DNA of 40,988 nucleotides, from assembly GCA_036675955.1 (NCBI GenBank), contig JAKFDW010000138.1, positions 1 through 40,988 on the forward strand. The letters run 5' to 3'. Position numbers and translations under genes: made by a program. Origin of the DNA: Pollutimonas sp036675955. Lineage in GTDB: Bacteria; Pseudomonadota; Gammaproteobacteria; Burkholderiales; Burkholderiaceae_B. Shown here piece by piece: positions 33,343-40,988 of this stretch. Position 1 is the stretch's first letter. Every line of letters begins with the position of its first letter. The notes under the pieces are model-generated. The model was not told the origin of the DNA and made no database searches. It saw only the letters and a program-made list of their open reading frames with translations.

Positions 33343-34592
33343 TTGAGCACTCCTATAGTCTGGATCCGCTCGGGGAGCCCAAGCCTGGCCGCGATACGAT
33401 CGTAGTATCCCTGTATCACGGCATGATAGCGGGCGTCATCAAGCAGGAATGCATCGTGTCCGTGAGGCGCGTCGATTTCCGCATAGGTGACAGGCCGCTT
33501 GTTTTTCAGCAAGGCCCGCACTATTTCGCGCGACCGGGCCGGCGGAAAACGCCAATCGGTACTGAAAGACACCAGCAGGAAATCCGCCTTCGCCCCTTCC
33601 ATTGCACGCACCAGGTCGCCGCCATGGCTACGCGCCGGATCGAAATAATCCAATGCCCGGGTGATAAGCAGGTAAGTGTTGGCATCGAAATAAGTGGAGA
33701 ATTTTTCGCCCTGGTAACGGAGATAGGACTCTACTTCGAACTCGACATCGTAGCCGTAGTGAAATTCGCCATTGTCGGCCGGCGCACGTTGGGTCCGCCC
33801 GAATTTCTGCGCCATGTCGTCATCCGACAAGTAGGTGATATGGCCCACCATGCGCGCCACCGACAGGCCATGACGCGGCACCGTCTGGTGCGAATAGTAG
33901 TTTCCACCATGAAATTCCGGATCGCTGATGATGGACCGGCGCGCCACCTCGTTGAAACCGATGTTCTGCGCCGACAGGCGCGGCGTACTGGCAATGACGA
34001 TGCAATGACCGACGCGCTCAGGACAGGTTATGGCCCAACTCAAGGCCTGCATGCCTCCAAGCGAACCGCCCATGACGGCCGCGAGCTTCTGGATACCGAA
34101 GTGATCTGCCAGTCGGGCCTGCGCCTGGACCCAGTCTTCGACAGTCAGCATGGGGAAGGCGGCGGCCCAGGGCTGACCCGTTTCGGGATTGATGCTGGCC
34201 GGACCGGTGGAGCCAAAGCAGGAACCGATATTATTGACGCCAATGACAAAGAACCTGTCCGTATCGACAGCCTTTCCGGGACCGACCATATTGTCCCACC
34301 ACCCGATGTCCTTCGGGTCGGTTGCCGATATGCCGGCCACATGATGGGAGGCGTTCAAGGCATGACATATCAGTACGGCGTTGCTGCGCTCGGCATTCAG
34401 CGTGCCATAGGTTTCCACCGCAAGCTCGTAGCTGGGCAGAATCTGGCCGCTGCTCAAATGCAGCGGCTCGTCAAACGGAATAAGTTGGGGGGCGACGATG
34501 CCGACGGAACCGGCGGGCACGACGATCTGGTCGGCGAGGGTAGCGGCGGCAACGGATTGTGTGAAAACAGCAGGTGCGGAAATAGCGGCCAT
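33339..34592 (-). CDS. metX: Homoserine O-acyltransferase MetX
   Basis: 417-residue alpha/beta hydrolase-fold enzyme that acylates homoserine at the first committed step of methionine synthesis. The nucleophile elbow is GGSLGGMQ (Ser177), with the Asp in FSTDWRFPP and the His in APHGHDAFLLD completing the triad. GSTGPASINPETG and NASHHVAG are family segments. Whether the acyl donor is succinyl-CoA or acetyl-CoA cannot be read safely; Bordetella-type relatives paired with MetW are mostly succinyltransferases. The ATG at 34592 has AGAGGT just upstream. First gene of metX-metW-ampG-TRIC. Confidence 0.94.
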   Translation of the reverse strand: MAAISAPAVFTQSVAAATLADQIVVPAGSVGIVAPQLIPFDEPLHLSSGQILPSYELAVETYGTLNAERSNAVLICHALNASHHVAGISATDPKDIGWWDNMVGPGKAVDTDRFFVIGVNNIGSCFGSTGPASINPETGQPWAAAFPMLTVEDWVQAQARLADHFGIQKLAAVMGGSLGGMQALSWAITCPERVGHCIVIASTPRLSAQNIGFNEVARRSIISDPEFHGGNYYSHQTVPRHGLSVARMVGHITYLSDDDMAQKFGRTQRAPADNGEFHYGYDVEFEVESYLRYQGEKFSTYFDANTYLLITRALDYFDPARSHGGDLVRAMEGAKADFLLVSFSTDWRFPPARSREIVRALLKNKRPVTYAEIDAPHGHDAFLLDDARYHAVIQGYYDRIAARLGLPERIQTIGVLK

Positions 34593-34815
34593 ATGGACCT
34601 CTTTAGCTGGATTTATGAGGCGCCCGCAAGCAGATCAAGCAAATCGGCGCTCTGTAGAGGCATAATATTATCACTGTTGCCGCAGCCCTTCACCGCACAT
34701 GCCAGAAAATACCAACGTCTGCCGTCCGGTTATTTCCATTAAAAAAGAAAATAATTGATACATTTGGCACCAAAGACAAGCAGAAGAAATCCCATCCTTG
34801 AAGGGTCGATAACAC
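34593..34815. promoter_or_regulatory. Divergent metX / luxR-type interval
   Basis: 223 bases without a gene, carrying promoters in both directions. An AT-rich block TAATATTAT near 34664-34672 could contain a -10 for metX. No methionine-related riboswitch was recognised. Confidence 0.4.
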
Positions 34816-35127
34816 ATGAAACCACTAACAGATCGCGAGCTCACTTGCTTGCGTTGGGCAGCAGTCGGAAAGACCAGCTGGGAAATGGGAGTCATCCTGG
34901 GCCTGACTGAACGCACCATCAATTTTCATGTTCATAACGCTTGCCAGAAGCTCGGCGTCCATGGGCGGCAGGCGGCCATTACAGCAGCGTTCCAGTCGGG
35001 GTTGATGTCCACGCTTACCGAGCCACTTCCAGGCCTTGCAGGAACTGCTCGGCCTGCTGCTCCGGGAAGCTTGCCTGATCGGCCGTCACAATACCCTCGA
35101 TCAATGCATGCTGTGTCAGCCAAATAA
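34816..35127 (+). CDS. Free-standing LuxR-type helix-turn-helix protein
   Basis: 103 residues. Residues 1-65 are a complete LuxR C-terminal DNA-binding domain: LTDRELTCLRWAAVGKTSWEMG, then ILGLTERTINFHVHNACQKLGV as the HTH, then the dimerising helix RQAAITAAFQSGLM. The sequence looks like the C-terminal domain of autoinducer-type LuxR proteins (T-W-E-M, TINFHV), but no signal-binding domain is encoded in front. The remaining 35 residues are Pro/Ala-rich and read antisense through the 3' end of a convergent lipoprotein gene (113-base overlap), so they may be non-functional. It could be a truncated LuxR solo or an autonomous regulator. Confidence 0.8.
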   Translation: MKPLTDRELTCLRWAAVGKTSWEMGVILGLTERTINFHVHNACQKLGVHGRQAAITAAFQSGLMSTLTEPLPGLAGTARPAAPGSLPDRPSQYPRSMHAVSAK

Positions 35128-35530
35128 CAGCCTTCATGCGAACCCGGCCCTGCGGCGATACGCCATCGATCACAAAGGGGACGCCGTCTTCCGGAAGTTC
35201 GCTGGGCTCGGCAACACCCAGGTTCCGGTAAAGCGAGCCAATCACCGACAAGGCAAGTTCGCGCGCCTGTTCGGGCCTTGAACGCAATGGCTCGGGCAGC
35301 GGCGCATAGCCTACCGCGAACACGGCTTCTTCTACCGTTGCGGTAGTCAGCGTAAACAGCAAGTCGTGGCCGGAGTAATTCATTGGCCGTTGCTGGGCAA
35401 GCGGACGGTCGGGAAAAAACGCTTTTACGGCACCCTCGGCCACGGTAACCTCGCGCCAGTTGTAGCTGGGGGTGCAGCCCAACAGCAGCCCGGCCAGCAT
35501 CACTATCAATCCAAAACGTATCAACACCAA
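35015..35530 (-). CDS. Predicted lipoprotein of unknown function
   Basis: 171 residues with an N-terminal lipoprotein signal (MVLIRFGLIVMLAGLLLGC; lipobox LLLGC, Cys19). The mature part contains WREVTVAEGAVKAFFPDRP and ends FPEQQAEQFLQGLEVAR, similar in style to small periplasmic proteins of Burkholderiales, but I do not recognise a named family. It is divergent from gshA (55-base gap) and convergent with the LuxR-type gene, overlapping its 3' end by 113 bases. Confidence 0.8.
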   Translation of the reverse strand: MVLIRFGLIVMLAGLLLGCTPSYNWREVTVAEGAVKAFFPDRPLAQQRPMNYSGHDLLFTLTTATVEEAVFAVGYAPLPEPLRSRPEQARELALSVIGSLYRNLGVAEPSELPEDGVPFVIDGVSPQGRVRMKAVIWLTQHALIEGIVTADQASFPEQQAEQFLQGLEVAR

Positions 35531-35585
35531 ACCCCTCAGGTAAAATCGGCAGCGACAACGACTTCTACTATAAAGATACCCTGTA

Positions 35586-37163
35586 ATGATCTCATCTAAT
35601 GAACGCCTCGTCTTGCTGGGTCAAAACCGGCCTGCCCTCAAAGGGATACTGCGCGGTATCGAGAAAGAAGGACTGCGTGTCGACGAGCAGGGAAAGCTGG
35701 CCAGCACGCCACATCCCGACGTGCTCGGTTCGGCGCTTACCAATACGCGCATCACCACTGACTATTCCGAAGCGCTGCTCGAACTGATTACCGGAACGCA
35801 CGATTCGATAGAAGGCCTGCTGGCAGAACTCGAAGAAACACACCGGTTTGTCGCCCAGCAATTGCAGGATGAATTGATCTGGAATCAATCCATGCCGGCA
35901 TTGCTGCCCGCAGAAGCCGAAATCCCCATTGCCTGGTATGGCACGTCGAATACGGGCATGCTCAAGCATGTGTACCGGCGCGGCCTGGCCGAACGCTACG
36001 GCAAAGCGATGCAGTGCATTGCAGGCGTTCACTACAACTTCTCCCTGCCCGATTCGATCTGGGACATCATCGGCACGCCCGGCTCGTCGCCAGAAGACCA
36101 GCGGTCACAAGGCTATCTCGCCCTGATCCGAAACTTCACCCGTTATTCCTGGCTGCTCATGTACCTGTTCGGCGCATCGCCCGCCGTATCGAAAAGCTTC
36201 ATGCAAGGCGTCGACCATTCCCTGCAAAACCTGGATGCCGACACACTCTATCTGCCGCACGCCACCAGCCTGCGCATGAGCGATATCGGCTACCAGAATA
36301 AGGCGCAGTCCGACCTGCAACTCTGCTACAACGATCTGGATACTTTCCTGGCGCGTCTTTACAGTGCGGTAACAACGCCCTGGCCAGACTACGTCAAAAT
36401 CGGCACCCACCGCAATGGCGAATGGATACAGCTGAATACCAATATCCTGCAAATCGAAAACGAGTTTTACTCCAACATCCGCCCCAAGCGCAGTACGCGC
36501 CGATGTGAGCGGCCAGCGACCGCGCTGGCGGAACGCGGCGTGCAATACATCGAGGTGCGTTGCCTGGACATCGACCCCGCTTCCCCCATCGGCATTTCGC
36601 CTTCCACCAGCCGATTCATGGATGTCTTCCTGCTATTTTGCGCTGTCGAAGAAAGCCCCCTGTTTCCGAACAATGGCTACTGCCGCGACAGCCACGATAA
36701 TTTCAGCGTGGTGTCCAAAGAAGGACGCAAACCCGGCGCCGTATTGATCAAGCAGAACAAGCCAATATTGCTGGCCGATTGGGGTGAAGAACTGCTTGAC
36801 CGCCTTGCGCCATATGCCGGGCTTCTGGATGAAACGCACGGCGGCGCCCAATATGCCGAAGCTGTTGAATCGCAACGCGGCAAAATCCGCGACAGTCAGC
36901 AGACGCCATCGGCGCAGCTCTTGAGCCAGTTGCGCGAACATGGCGCCACGCTGCACGACTATTCCCTGGAGCAAAGCCGGCAACATCGCGACGCACTGCG
37001 CGCCCAGCCTTTGAGCGCCAGCACGCTGGAAGAATACAAAGCTATCGTAAGCGCTTCCGTGATCGAGCAGCAACGATTGAAGAGCAGCGATACCGAAGAC
37101 TTTTCAAGCTACGTCGCGCGCTACCACGCCGCCCTTCGCCGCCCCGAAAGCATGCAATCGTAA
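35586..37163 (+). CDS. gshA: Glutamate-cysteine ligase (GshA, type 1)
   Basis: 525-residue enzyme catalysing the ATP-dependent first step of glutathione synthesis. The sequence follows the E. coli type: GIEKEGLRVDEQGKL (nucleotide/metal region), TTDYSEALLELITG, WNQSMPA, GVHYNFSLPD, IGTHRNGEWIQLNTNILQIENEFYSNIRPKR and YIEVRCLDIDPASPIG. Length fits the family. The gene stands alone, without gshB. The ATG at 35586 lies downstream of a short interval shared with the lipoprotein gene. An inverted repeat at 37181-37217 follows the stop. Confidence 0.95.
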   Translation: MISSNERLVLLGQNRPALKGILRGIEKEGLRVDEQGKLASTPHPDVLGSALTNTRITTDYSEALLELITGTHDSIEGLLAELEETHRFVAQQLQDELIWNQSMPALLPAEAEIPIAWYGTSNTGMLKHVYRRGLAERYGKAMQCIAGVHYNFSLPDSIWDIIGTPGSSPEDQRSQGYLALIRNFTRYSWLLMYLFGASPAVSKSFMQGVDHSLQNLDADTLYLPHATSLRMSDIGYQNKAQSDLQLCYNDLDTFLARLYSAVTTPWPDYVKIGTHRNGEWIQLNTNILQIENEFYSNIRPKRSTRRCERPATALAERGVQYIEVRCLDIDPASPIGISPSTSRFMDVFLLFCAVEESPLFPNNGYCRDSHDNFSVVSKEGRKPGAVLIKQNKPILLADWGEELLDRLAPYAGLLDETHGGAQYAEAVESQRGKIRDSQQTPSAQLLSQLREHGATLHDYSLEQSRQHRDALRAQPLSASTLEEYKAIVSASVIEQQRLKSSDTEDFSSYVARYHAALRRPESMQS

Positions 37164-37180
37164 GGCGGTACAAGGCCGCC

Positions 37181-37217
37181 CCCTGCGTTTGCGCGCTGTT
37201 TATTGCGCAACGCAGGG
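37181..37217. terminator. Inverted repeat between convergent gshA and mntP
   Basis: CCCTGCGTTTGCGC (37181-37194) pairs with GCGCAACGCAGGG (37205-37217), with one bulged T and a ten-base loop. It lies between the two stops (37163 and 37229) and probably serves as a shared terminator, though neither strand has a strong T-run. Confidence 0.6.
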
Positions 37218-37228
37218 CAGTGCCGGGC

Positions 37229-37801
37229 TCAAGGCGCTGCGCGCAAATGCTCGATCAGTATCACGGTACCTATCCCTATAAGAATAATGCCGCCTGCGAC
37301 TTCGGCACGGCGGCCGACCAGTGCGCCCAGCGCCCGGCCCAACATCACACCAAACGTGACCATGACCAAGGTCGTAATGCCTACAGCCACTGCGGTCGGG
37401 ACGATGTTTACGTCGATAAAGGCCAGGCCGACGCCCACAGCCATGGCGTCTATGCTTGTGGCAAAGCCGGTTACGGCGAGCAACCAGAAGGAGTGCTTTG
37501 CCGGCCGTCTTTCAGGCATACAGGACTCGGCCGTACAGGCGTTGCGTATCATCAGGACGCCCAGGCCCGACAGCAATACGAACGCAATCCAGTGGTCCCA
37601 CGCAGATACATAAGGCGCGGCCGCCAGTCCCAGGCCCCATCCTATGATGGGTGTGGTGGCCTCGATAACGCCAAATATAACGCCCGTCTTGAGGGCCTCG
37701 GTAAAACGTGGCTTATGCAGTGCCGCACCTTTTCCGACCGCCGCGGCAAACGCGTCTGTGGACATGGCGAAAGCAAGTAGAACAACCGAAGCAAAATTCA
37801 C
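37229..37801 (-). CDS. mntP: Manganese efflux pump MntP
   Basis: 190 residues from GTG 37801. It is a six-helix inner-membrane exporter of Mn(II), made of two homologous halves. Key segments with metal-binding acidic residues are AFAMSTDAFAAAVGKGAAL (half 1) and GFATSIDAMAVGVGLAFIDV (half 2); GVIEATTPIIGWGLG is also diagnostic. Sequence and order closely follow E. coli MntP. An open frame extends far upstream to 38110, but it runs through a manganese riboswitch, so the GTG next to AGGA is the real start. Regulation is by that riboswitch: manganese should raise MntP synthesis. Confidence 0.95.
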   Translation of the reverse strand: MNFASVVLLAFAMSTDAFAAAVGKGAALHKPRFTEALKTGVIFGVIEATTPIIGWGLGLAAAPYVSAWDHWIAFVLLSGLGVLMIRNACTAESCMPERRPAKHSFWLLAVTGFATSIDAMAVGVGLAFIDVNIVPTAVAVGITTLVMVTFGVMLGRALGALVGRRAEVAGGIILIGIGTVILIEHLRAAP

Positions 37802-37813
37802 AGAGAGATTCCT

Positions 37814-37852
37814 GGCCGGGCGACGAACCATGACATGCCCACGCGCCCGACC
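37814..37852 (-). promoter_or_regulatory. Expression-platform hairpin at the mntP ribosome binding site
   Basis: On the minus strand GGTCGGGCG (37852-37844) pairs with CGCCCGGCC (37822-37814), with one G-U pair. The Shine-Dalgarno AGGA (37813-37810) follows at once, so the stem can influence ribosome access when the upstream aptamer changes shape. Confidence 0.55.
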
Positions 37853-37869
37853 GATTGCGTAAGTATGCC

Positions 37870-37982
37870 TATGGTCTCGCCAAGCCAGACATGGCTGCCG
37901 GCGCCACGGCACAAGAGGTGCCGAGAATGTTGACGCGGGCGCTTCCGGGGGGCGGAAGCAGACTACTCCCCAAATGACCCCG
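37870..37982 (-). promoter_or_regulatory. yybP-ykoY (manganese-sensing) riboswitch of mntP
   Basis: Read on the minus strand, conserved blocks occur in order: GGGGAGTAG (37971-37963), TCAACATTCTCGG (about 37933-37921) and TTGGCGAGACCAT (about 37883-37871). GGTC (37979-37976) and GACC (37876-37873) close the first stem. These are the signature loops of the yybP-ykoY aptamer that binds Mn(II), and mntP is its classical target. Confidence 0.9.
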
Positions 37983-37994
37983 CGAGTGTAGCAT

Positions 37995-39383
37995 TTATAT
38001 TGATTTTTTAGCCTGGACTCGATCTGCCTCGCGAACCTGCTGCCTGTATCGACCCGCAGAATAATGATAAAAGGGCTGGGGTGAAAACAGCTTTGACACG
38101 ATGGACGCAAGCAGGGAACAGACCAGCAGCCAGAGCAACATCTGCTGACTGCCGGTCATTTCCATAACGATGACGCTTGCCGTCAATGGAGACTGTGTCG
38201 CGGCCGCGAGAAAGGCAGCCATGGACAACAGCACAAGAACCTTCTGGTCGGCCATGCTTCCCGCCCAGCTTGCCAATTCGGCGCCGATACCGGCCCCGGC
38301 CGCCAGGGCGGGGGTGAAAATACCCCCTGGAATCCCGGCCCAGTAAGACGCTACGGTCGCAAACAATTTGGCCAAGCCAAATCCCGGCGACTCCAGCGGA
38401 TCCCCGGCCAAAGCGGTGGATGCAACTTCGTAGCCCGCCCCATAAACGCTATCGTTGGTCAGCTTCCCCAGCACGACCAGTATCAGCCCCATTATGAAAG
38501 CCAGACAGACCGGGTGCTTGCGAAGCCACCCGCGCCAGGTCGATGGCGCGAACGAAGCAGCCCCTTTGCTGAGCATCCAGGAGAAGAGTCCGCCTCCCAC
38601 CCCGCAGGCCGCGCCACACAGCAAAGTCCAGAGCAACATGTCATGCGTCAATGCCTGGCCCGTAAACACCCCAAAATAGGGATTGTTGCCGGCAAAGGCA
38701 ACAACAATAAAGCCAGTGGCAAGCACGCCTATCAGTACCAGCCGCTGCCAACGCAAGCTCGTCCCGCGCCCCAATTCTTCAATGGCGAAGATGACTCCAG
38801 CCAGAGGCGCGTTGAACGCTGCCGCCAGCCCGCCTGCGGCCCCGGTTGCTATGAGCTCCTCGGTATGGATATTCTTCAGCGGTACTCCCAGGGCTTTACA
38901 CGCCCGGCCCCAGGTCAGCATCAGGGCCGCCCCAATCTGGACCGAAGGCCCTTCGCGTCCGATCGACGCGCCGCAAAGCATCCCGAAAAATGTCAGCGGC
39001 ACCTTCCAGGCCGCTTGCGACAGGGCTACGAGCGAGCCCCTGCCTGAGTCCGAAGGCAAGGAGATTGCGGCAATCACTTGCGGGATTCCACTGCCGGCCG
39101 CATTGGGGGCAAACCGCAGCGTCCACCATCGCAATAATGCGAAACCGAAAGGCAGAATCAGCCAGACCGCCCACGGTGCCGCCTGCAGCCAGCGGCGATT
39201 CATGTCCAGCGCAAAATCCGCCAGCTGCGCGAAACCAATGGAAATGAAGGCGACGACTGCGGCTCCTACCAAGACCAGACTGAATTGCGCTGTTCTGCCC
39301 GACAGCCGATGGACTTGCCTCGCCTTGTGCGACACCGCACGCTTGACGCCCATTAGTATGCTTCGGATCCATGCCGACACCAT
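37995..39383 (-). CDS. ClC-family chloride channel/antiporter
   Basis: 462-residue polytopic protein of the ClC family. Selectivity-filter motifs are all present: GSGIPQ, GREGPSVQ with the external gating Glu, and GGIFTPALA. The inner proton-transfer Glu of ClcA-type exchangers is conserved (IFAIEELGRG), so Cl-/H+ antiport rather than a pure channel is likely, possibly for acid resistance or ion homeostasis. There are no cytoplasmic CBS domains. ATG 39383 has AGGGGA seven to nine bases upstream. It lies 28 bases after the PACE gene on the same strand and so may be cotranscribed with it; the mntP riboswitch begins just past its stop. Confidence 0.92.
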   Translation of the reverse strand: MVSAWIRSILMGVKRAVSHKARQVHRLSGRTAQFSLVLVGAAVVAFISIGFAQLADFALDMNRRWLQAAPWAVWLILPFGFALLRWWTLRFAPNAAGSGIPQVIAAISLPSDSGRGSLVALSQAAWKVPLTFFGMLCGASIGREGPSVQIGAALMLTWGRACKALGVPLKNIHTEELIATGAAGGLAAAFNAPLAGVIFAIEELGRGTSLRWQRLVLIGVLATGFIVVAFAGNNPYFGVFTGQALTHDMLLWTLLCGAACGVGGGLFSWMLSKGAASFAPSTWRGWLRKHPVCLAFIMGLILVVLGKLTNDSVYGAGYEVASTALAGDPLESPGFGLAKLFATVASYWAGIPGGIFTPALAAGAGIGAELASWAGSMADQKVLVLLSMAAFLAAATQSPLTASVIVMEMTGSQQMLLWLLVCSLLASIVSKLFSPQPFYHYSAGRYRQQVREADRVQAKKSI

Positions 39384-39411
39384 TCAACATCCCCTTTGCG
39401 GATGAACCGCT

Positions 39412-39849
39412 TCAGGCCGAACCAAGCCCGCTTGCTTTTATCGGAAACACCCAGTCGTATGCCCAATTGAAGCAAAAAGCATAGACCATATAAAACGCGA
39501 CAATGAAAATGTCCATCTTCAAAGCTTCCATCAGGCTGATTCCGAGATACCAGGCAATAGGAGGGATGAGCATCAGCATCAGGCCGCCCTCGAACAACAT
39601 CGCGTGCAATACCCGAAGCCATAGCGTCTTTTGAGTGTGTCCAAGCTTGCGGTACATGACCTTGTCAAAGCCCATGTTGAATAAGAAATTCCAGACGGTA
39701 GCAATCGTCGCCGAAACGACGCTGATGACTCCCATGTGGGCCGCCCCGAATTCAAATGCATAGGATGCCAACGGAATGAACAGTGCCACGCCGATAATTT
39801 CGAACATCAAGGTGTGGCGCACGCGGTCTTTGACGGTACGAAAAGACAT
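39412..39849 (-). CDS. PACE-family proton-coupled efflux transporter
   Basis: 145-residue membrane protein with four helices arranged as two bacterial transmembrane pair (BTP) domains. The first half reads DRVRHTLMFEIIGVALFIPL, with the conserved Glu17 equivalent to the essential Glu15 of AceI; the second has RVLHAMLFEGGLMLMLIPP and MDIFIVAFYMVYAFCFNWAYDWVFP. Family members export biocides such as chlorhexidine or short polyamines. It is divergent from a LysR regulator, as aceI is from aceR in Acinetobacter. The substrate is not predictable. Confidence 0.92.
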   Translation of the reverse strand: MSFRTVKDRVRHTLMFEIIGVALFIPLASYAFEFGAAHMGVISVVSATIATVWNFLFNMGFDKVMYRKLGHTQKTLWLRVLHAMLFEGGLMLMLIPPIAWYLGISLMEALKMDIFIVAFYMVYAFCFNWAYDWVFPIKASGLGSA

Positions 39850-39882
39850 TAATAACTTCCTGCTTTGTGATCAAGGAACAAA

Positions 39883-39900
39883 TTATCTATCCGATATAAT
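39883..39900. promoter_or_regulatory. LysR-type T-N11-A box between the PACE and LysR genes
   Basis: TATC (39884-39887) and GATA (39893-39896) form a short dyad spaced by five bases and satisfying T-N11-A, inside an AT-rich 88-base divergent promoter region. It is a candidate site for the adjacent LysR regulator. Confidence 0.45.
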
Positions 39901-39937
39901 GATGCGACAAGTTAGTTAATATCTGGATTCAAGATAG

Positions 39938-40825
39938 ATGCGTGTTTCCGTAGAGCAACTTCAAGCCTTTATCGCGGCAGCGGAGCACGGCTCATTTTCC
40001 GGTGCCGGTCGCGCGCTGGGCAAGGCACAGTCGGCCATCAGCACCCAGGTTTCGAGCCTTGAAGATGACTTGGGCGTGATGCTGTTCAGCCGGTCAGGTC
40101 GCAGCCCGATGCTCACTCAAGCCGGGGAAAGGCTATTGCTGGAAGCCAGAGTCGTGCTCGATCGGCGCGAGCATTTGATCGGCGTTGCCAGCAGCTTCGA
40201 AACCGGTACCGAGCAACGTCTGGTGCTGGCTATCGACGAACTTTTTCCCGAAGCGGCGTTGGGTGCGTTGTTGGCCCGGTTTGCCGAGCAATTCCCGCAT
40301 GTGGAACTGGAACTTCTGTTTTCATTGATGGAGGACGTCAGCCGGCTCGTTCACGCGGGCACTGCAGATATCGGCGTCATGTGGCGGCAGGAACAGCTGC
40401 CTGCGGAACTTGGTTTCCAGACGATAGGCTGGGTACCCATCAAACTGGTATGCAGCAAAACGCATCCGCTTGCCAAGGTGGCGCGCGTAGATTGGGAGGA
40501 TCTCAAGCGCTACCGGCAAATTCTGATCGCCGCCCGAAACGAAGGTCCGGAAAAACAGCGGTTGCGGGTCGCTTCGGAAGTGTGGTGGGTAGAAAGCCAC
40601 TGGGTGATACTGCAAATGGTCAAGCAAGGCATCGGTTGGGCCTTCGTCTCCAAGTACGTCATCGAGAACTCGCCGGTAGCGTCAGAACTGGTGACGCCCG
40701 ACCTGCAGTTTGACGATTTCGACTTGCCCGTCGCCGTAGAGCTGGTATGGCACAAACAGCGGCCTTGCGGCCCCGCGGCAAAGTGGCTCCGGGAACAGCT
40801 TGCGGTGGCAAAGGTCTCTGCCTAG
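39938..40825 (+). CDS. LysR-family transcriptional regulator (adjacent to PACE transporter)
   Basis: 295 residues with an N-terminal winged HTH (about 1-60: VSVEQLQAFIAAAEHGSFSGAGRALGKAQSAISTQVSSLEDDLGVMLFSRSGRSPMLTQAG condensed here by motif: GSFSGAGRAL, AQSAISTQV) and a C-terminal effector-binding domain (about 90-295). Its start is 88 bases from the divergent PACE gene, the arrangement of AceR-AceI. It is therefore inferred to activate the pump in response to a substrate-like compound. Confidence 0.9.
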   Translation: MRVSVEQLQAFIAAAEHGSFSGAGRALGKAQSAISTQVSSLEDDLGVMLFSRSGRSPMLTQAGERLLLEARVVLDRREHLIGVASSFETGTEQRLVLAIDELFPEAALGALLARFAEQFPHVELELLFSLMEDVSRLVHAGTADIGVMWRQEQLPAELGFQTIGWVPIKLVCSKTHPLAKVARVDWEDLKRYRQILIAARNEGPEKQRLRVASEVWWVESHWVILQMVKQGIGWAFVSKYVIENSPVASELVTPDLQFDDFDLPVAVELVWHKQRPCGPAAKWLREQLAVAKVSA

Positions 40826-40988
40826 ATGTTGAGGACGTGAAGCATCCGGGCTATGCACCGGGCCCCTTCTTCAAATTGTTTCGCTGGCGAGAAAGCGTAA
40901 AGGTCGCTAGAATTTACTGCAGTACTGAGGCCACGCAACCGATAGCATCTCGCTAAAGCGAAAAGGTACTTCAGATCATGACCGCCAC
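40826..40988. other. Terminal interval, possible start of a further gene
   Basis: 163 bases at the end of the window. A small hairpin TCGCT (40950-40954) / AGCGA (40957-40961) precedes an ATG at 40978 that opens a frame (Met-Thr-Ala) running off the window. The ribosome binding site is weak (AAGG about 13 bases upstream), so a partial gene here is only possible. Confidence 0.3.

Noticed and set aside
33423..34742. 439-residue open frame opposite metX
   Set aside because: Antisense to a well-supported gene with an intact catalytic triad; no domain pattern.
37802..38110. Upstream extension of mntP
   Set aside because: It crosses a conserved manganese riboswitch and the end of the ClC gene.
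1..40988. tRNA/rRNA genes, CRISPR arrays, prophage, insertion sequences, toxin-antitoxin pairs
   Set aside because: None could be recognised: no spaced direct-repeat array, no tRNA-like cloverleaf with a CCA end noticed, and no transposase, integrase or toxin domains among the plausible proteins.

Overview
The window is a gene-dense stretch of a betaproteobacterial chromosome, most likely Alcaligenaceae (the Bordetella / Achromobacter / Pusillimonas group). The grounds are gene order and protein resemblance: divergent gatCAB and mreBCD-mrdA-rodA, ftsEX-mutY, metX-metW, an aapJQMP general amino-acid importer next to a Bug-type periplasmic receptor, and a DUF4148 protein. I could not run a search, so genus is not assigned. 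No tRNA, rRNA, CRISPR array, integrase, transposase or phage gene was recognised. Almost all of it is core housekeeping sequence.

Layout. 0-5.5 kb: dadA, an orphan winged-helix regulator with a degenerate receiver domain, a small XRE regulator with dyad repeats at its 5' end, thiC behind a TPP riboswitch, and an OmpA-like lipoprotein. 5.6-11 kb (minus strand): aapJ-aapQ-aapM-aapP, then an orphan tricarboxylate-type binding protein. 11-13.8 kb: ftsE-ftsX-mutY, with overlapping stop and start codons. 13.8-19.6 kb (minus): the cell-elongation cluster mreB-mreC-mreD-mrdA-rodA. 19.8-23.1 kb: gatC-gatA-gatB. 23.1-23.5 kb: the largest non-coding interval, with a 182-bp inverted-repeat element and a 14-bp tandem repeat. 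23.5-30.9 kb: pyrE, a LysR-DoxX-extradiol dioxygenase module, an exonuclease III, a GAF-PAS-PAS-GGDEF diguanylate cyclase, a DsbA/GST-kappa-like isomerase, a DUF4148 protein and a zinc-ribbon protein. 30.9-34.6 kb (minus): metX-metW-ampG-TRIC channel operon. 34.8-41 kb: a LuxR-type HTH protein, a lipoprotein, gshA, mntP behind a manganese riboswitch, a ClC antiporter, a PACE efflux pump and its divergent LysR regulator.

Functionally, the elongasome genes, gatCAB and ftsEX serve growth and division. Two cis-acting RNA switches (TPP on thiC, Mn on mntP) can be read directly, including plausible alternative pairings. The least routine observations are the inverted-repeat element between gatB and pyrE, an apparent AUC start codon for ampG, the pseudo-receiver regulator, and a free-standing LuxR DNA-binding domain whose 3' end overlaps a convergent lipoprotein gene. 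I did not find a clear new multi-gene system.
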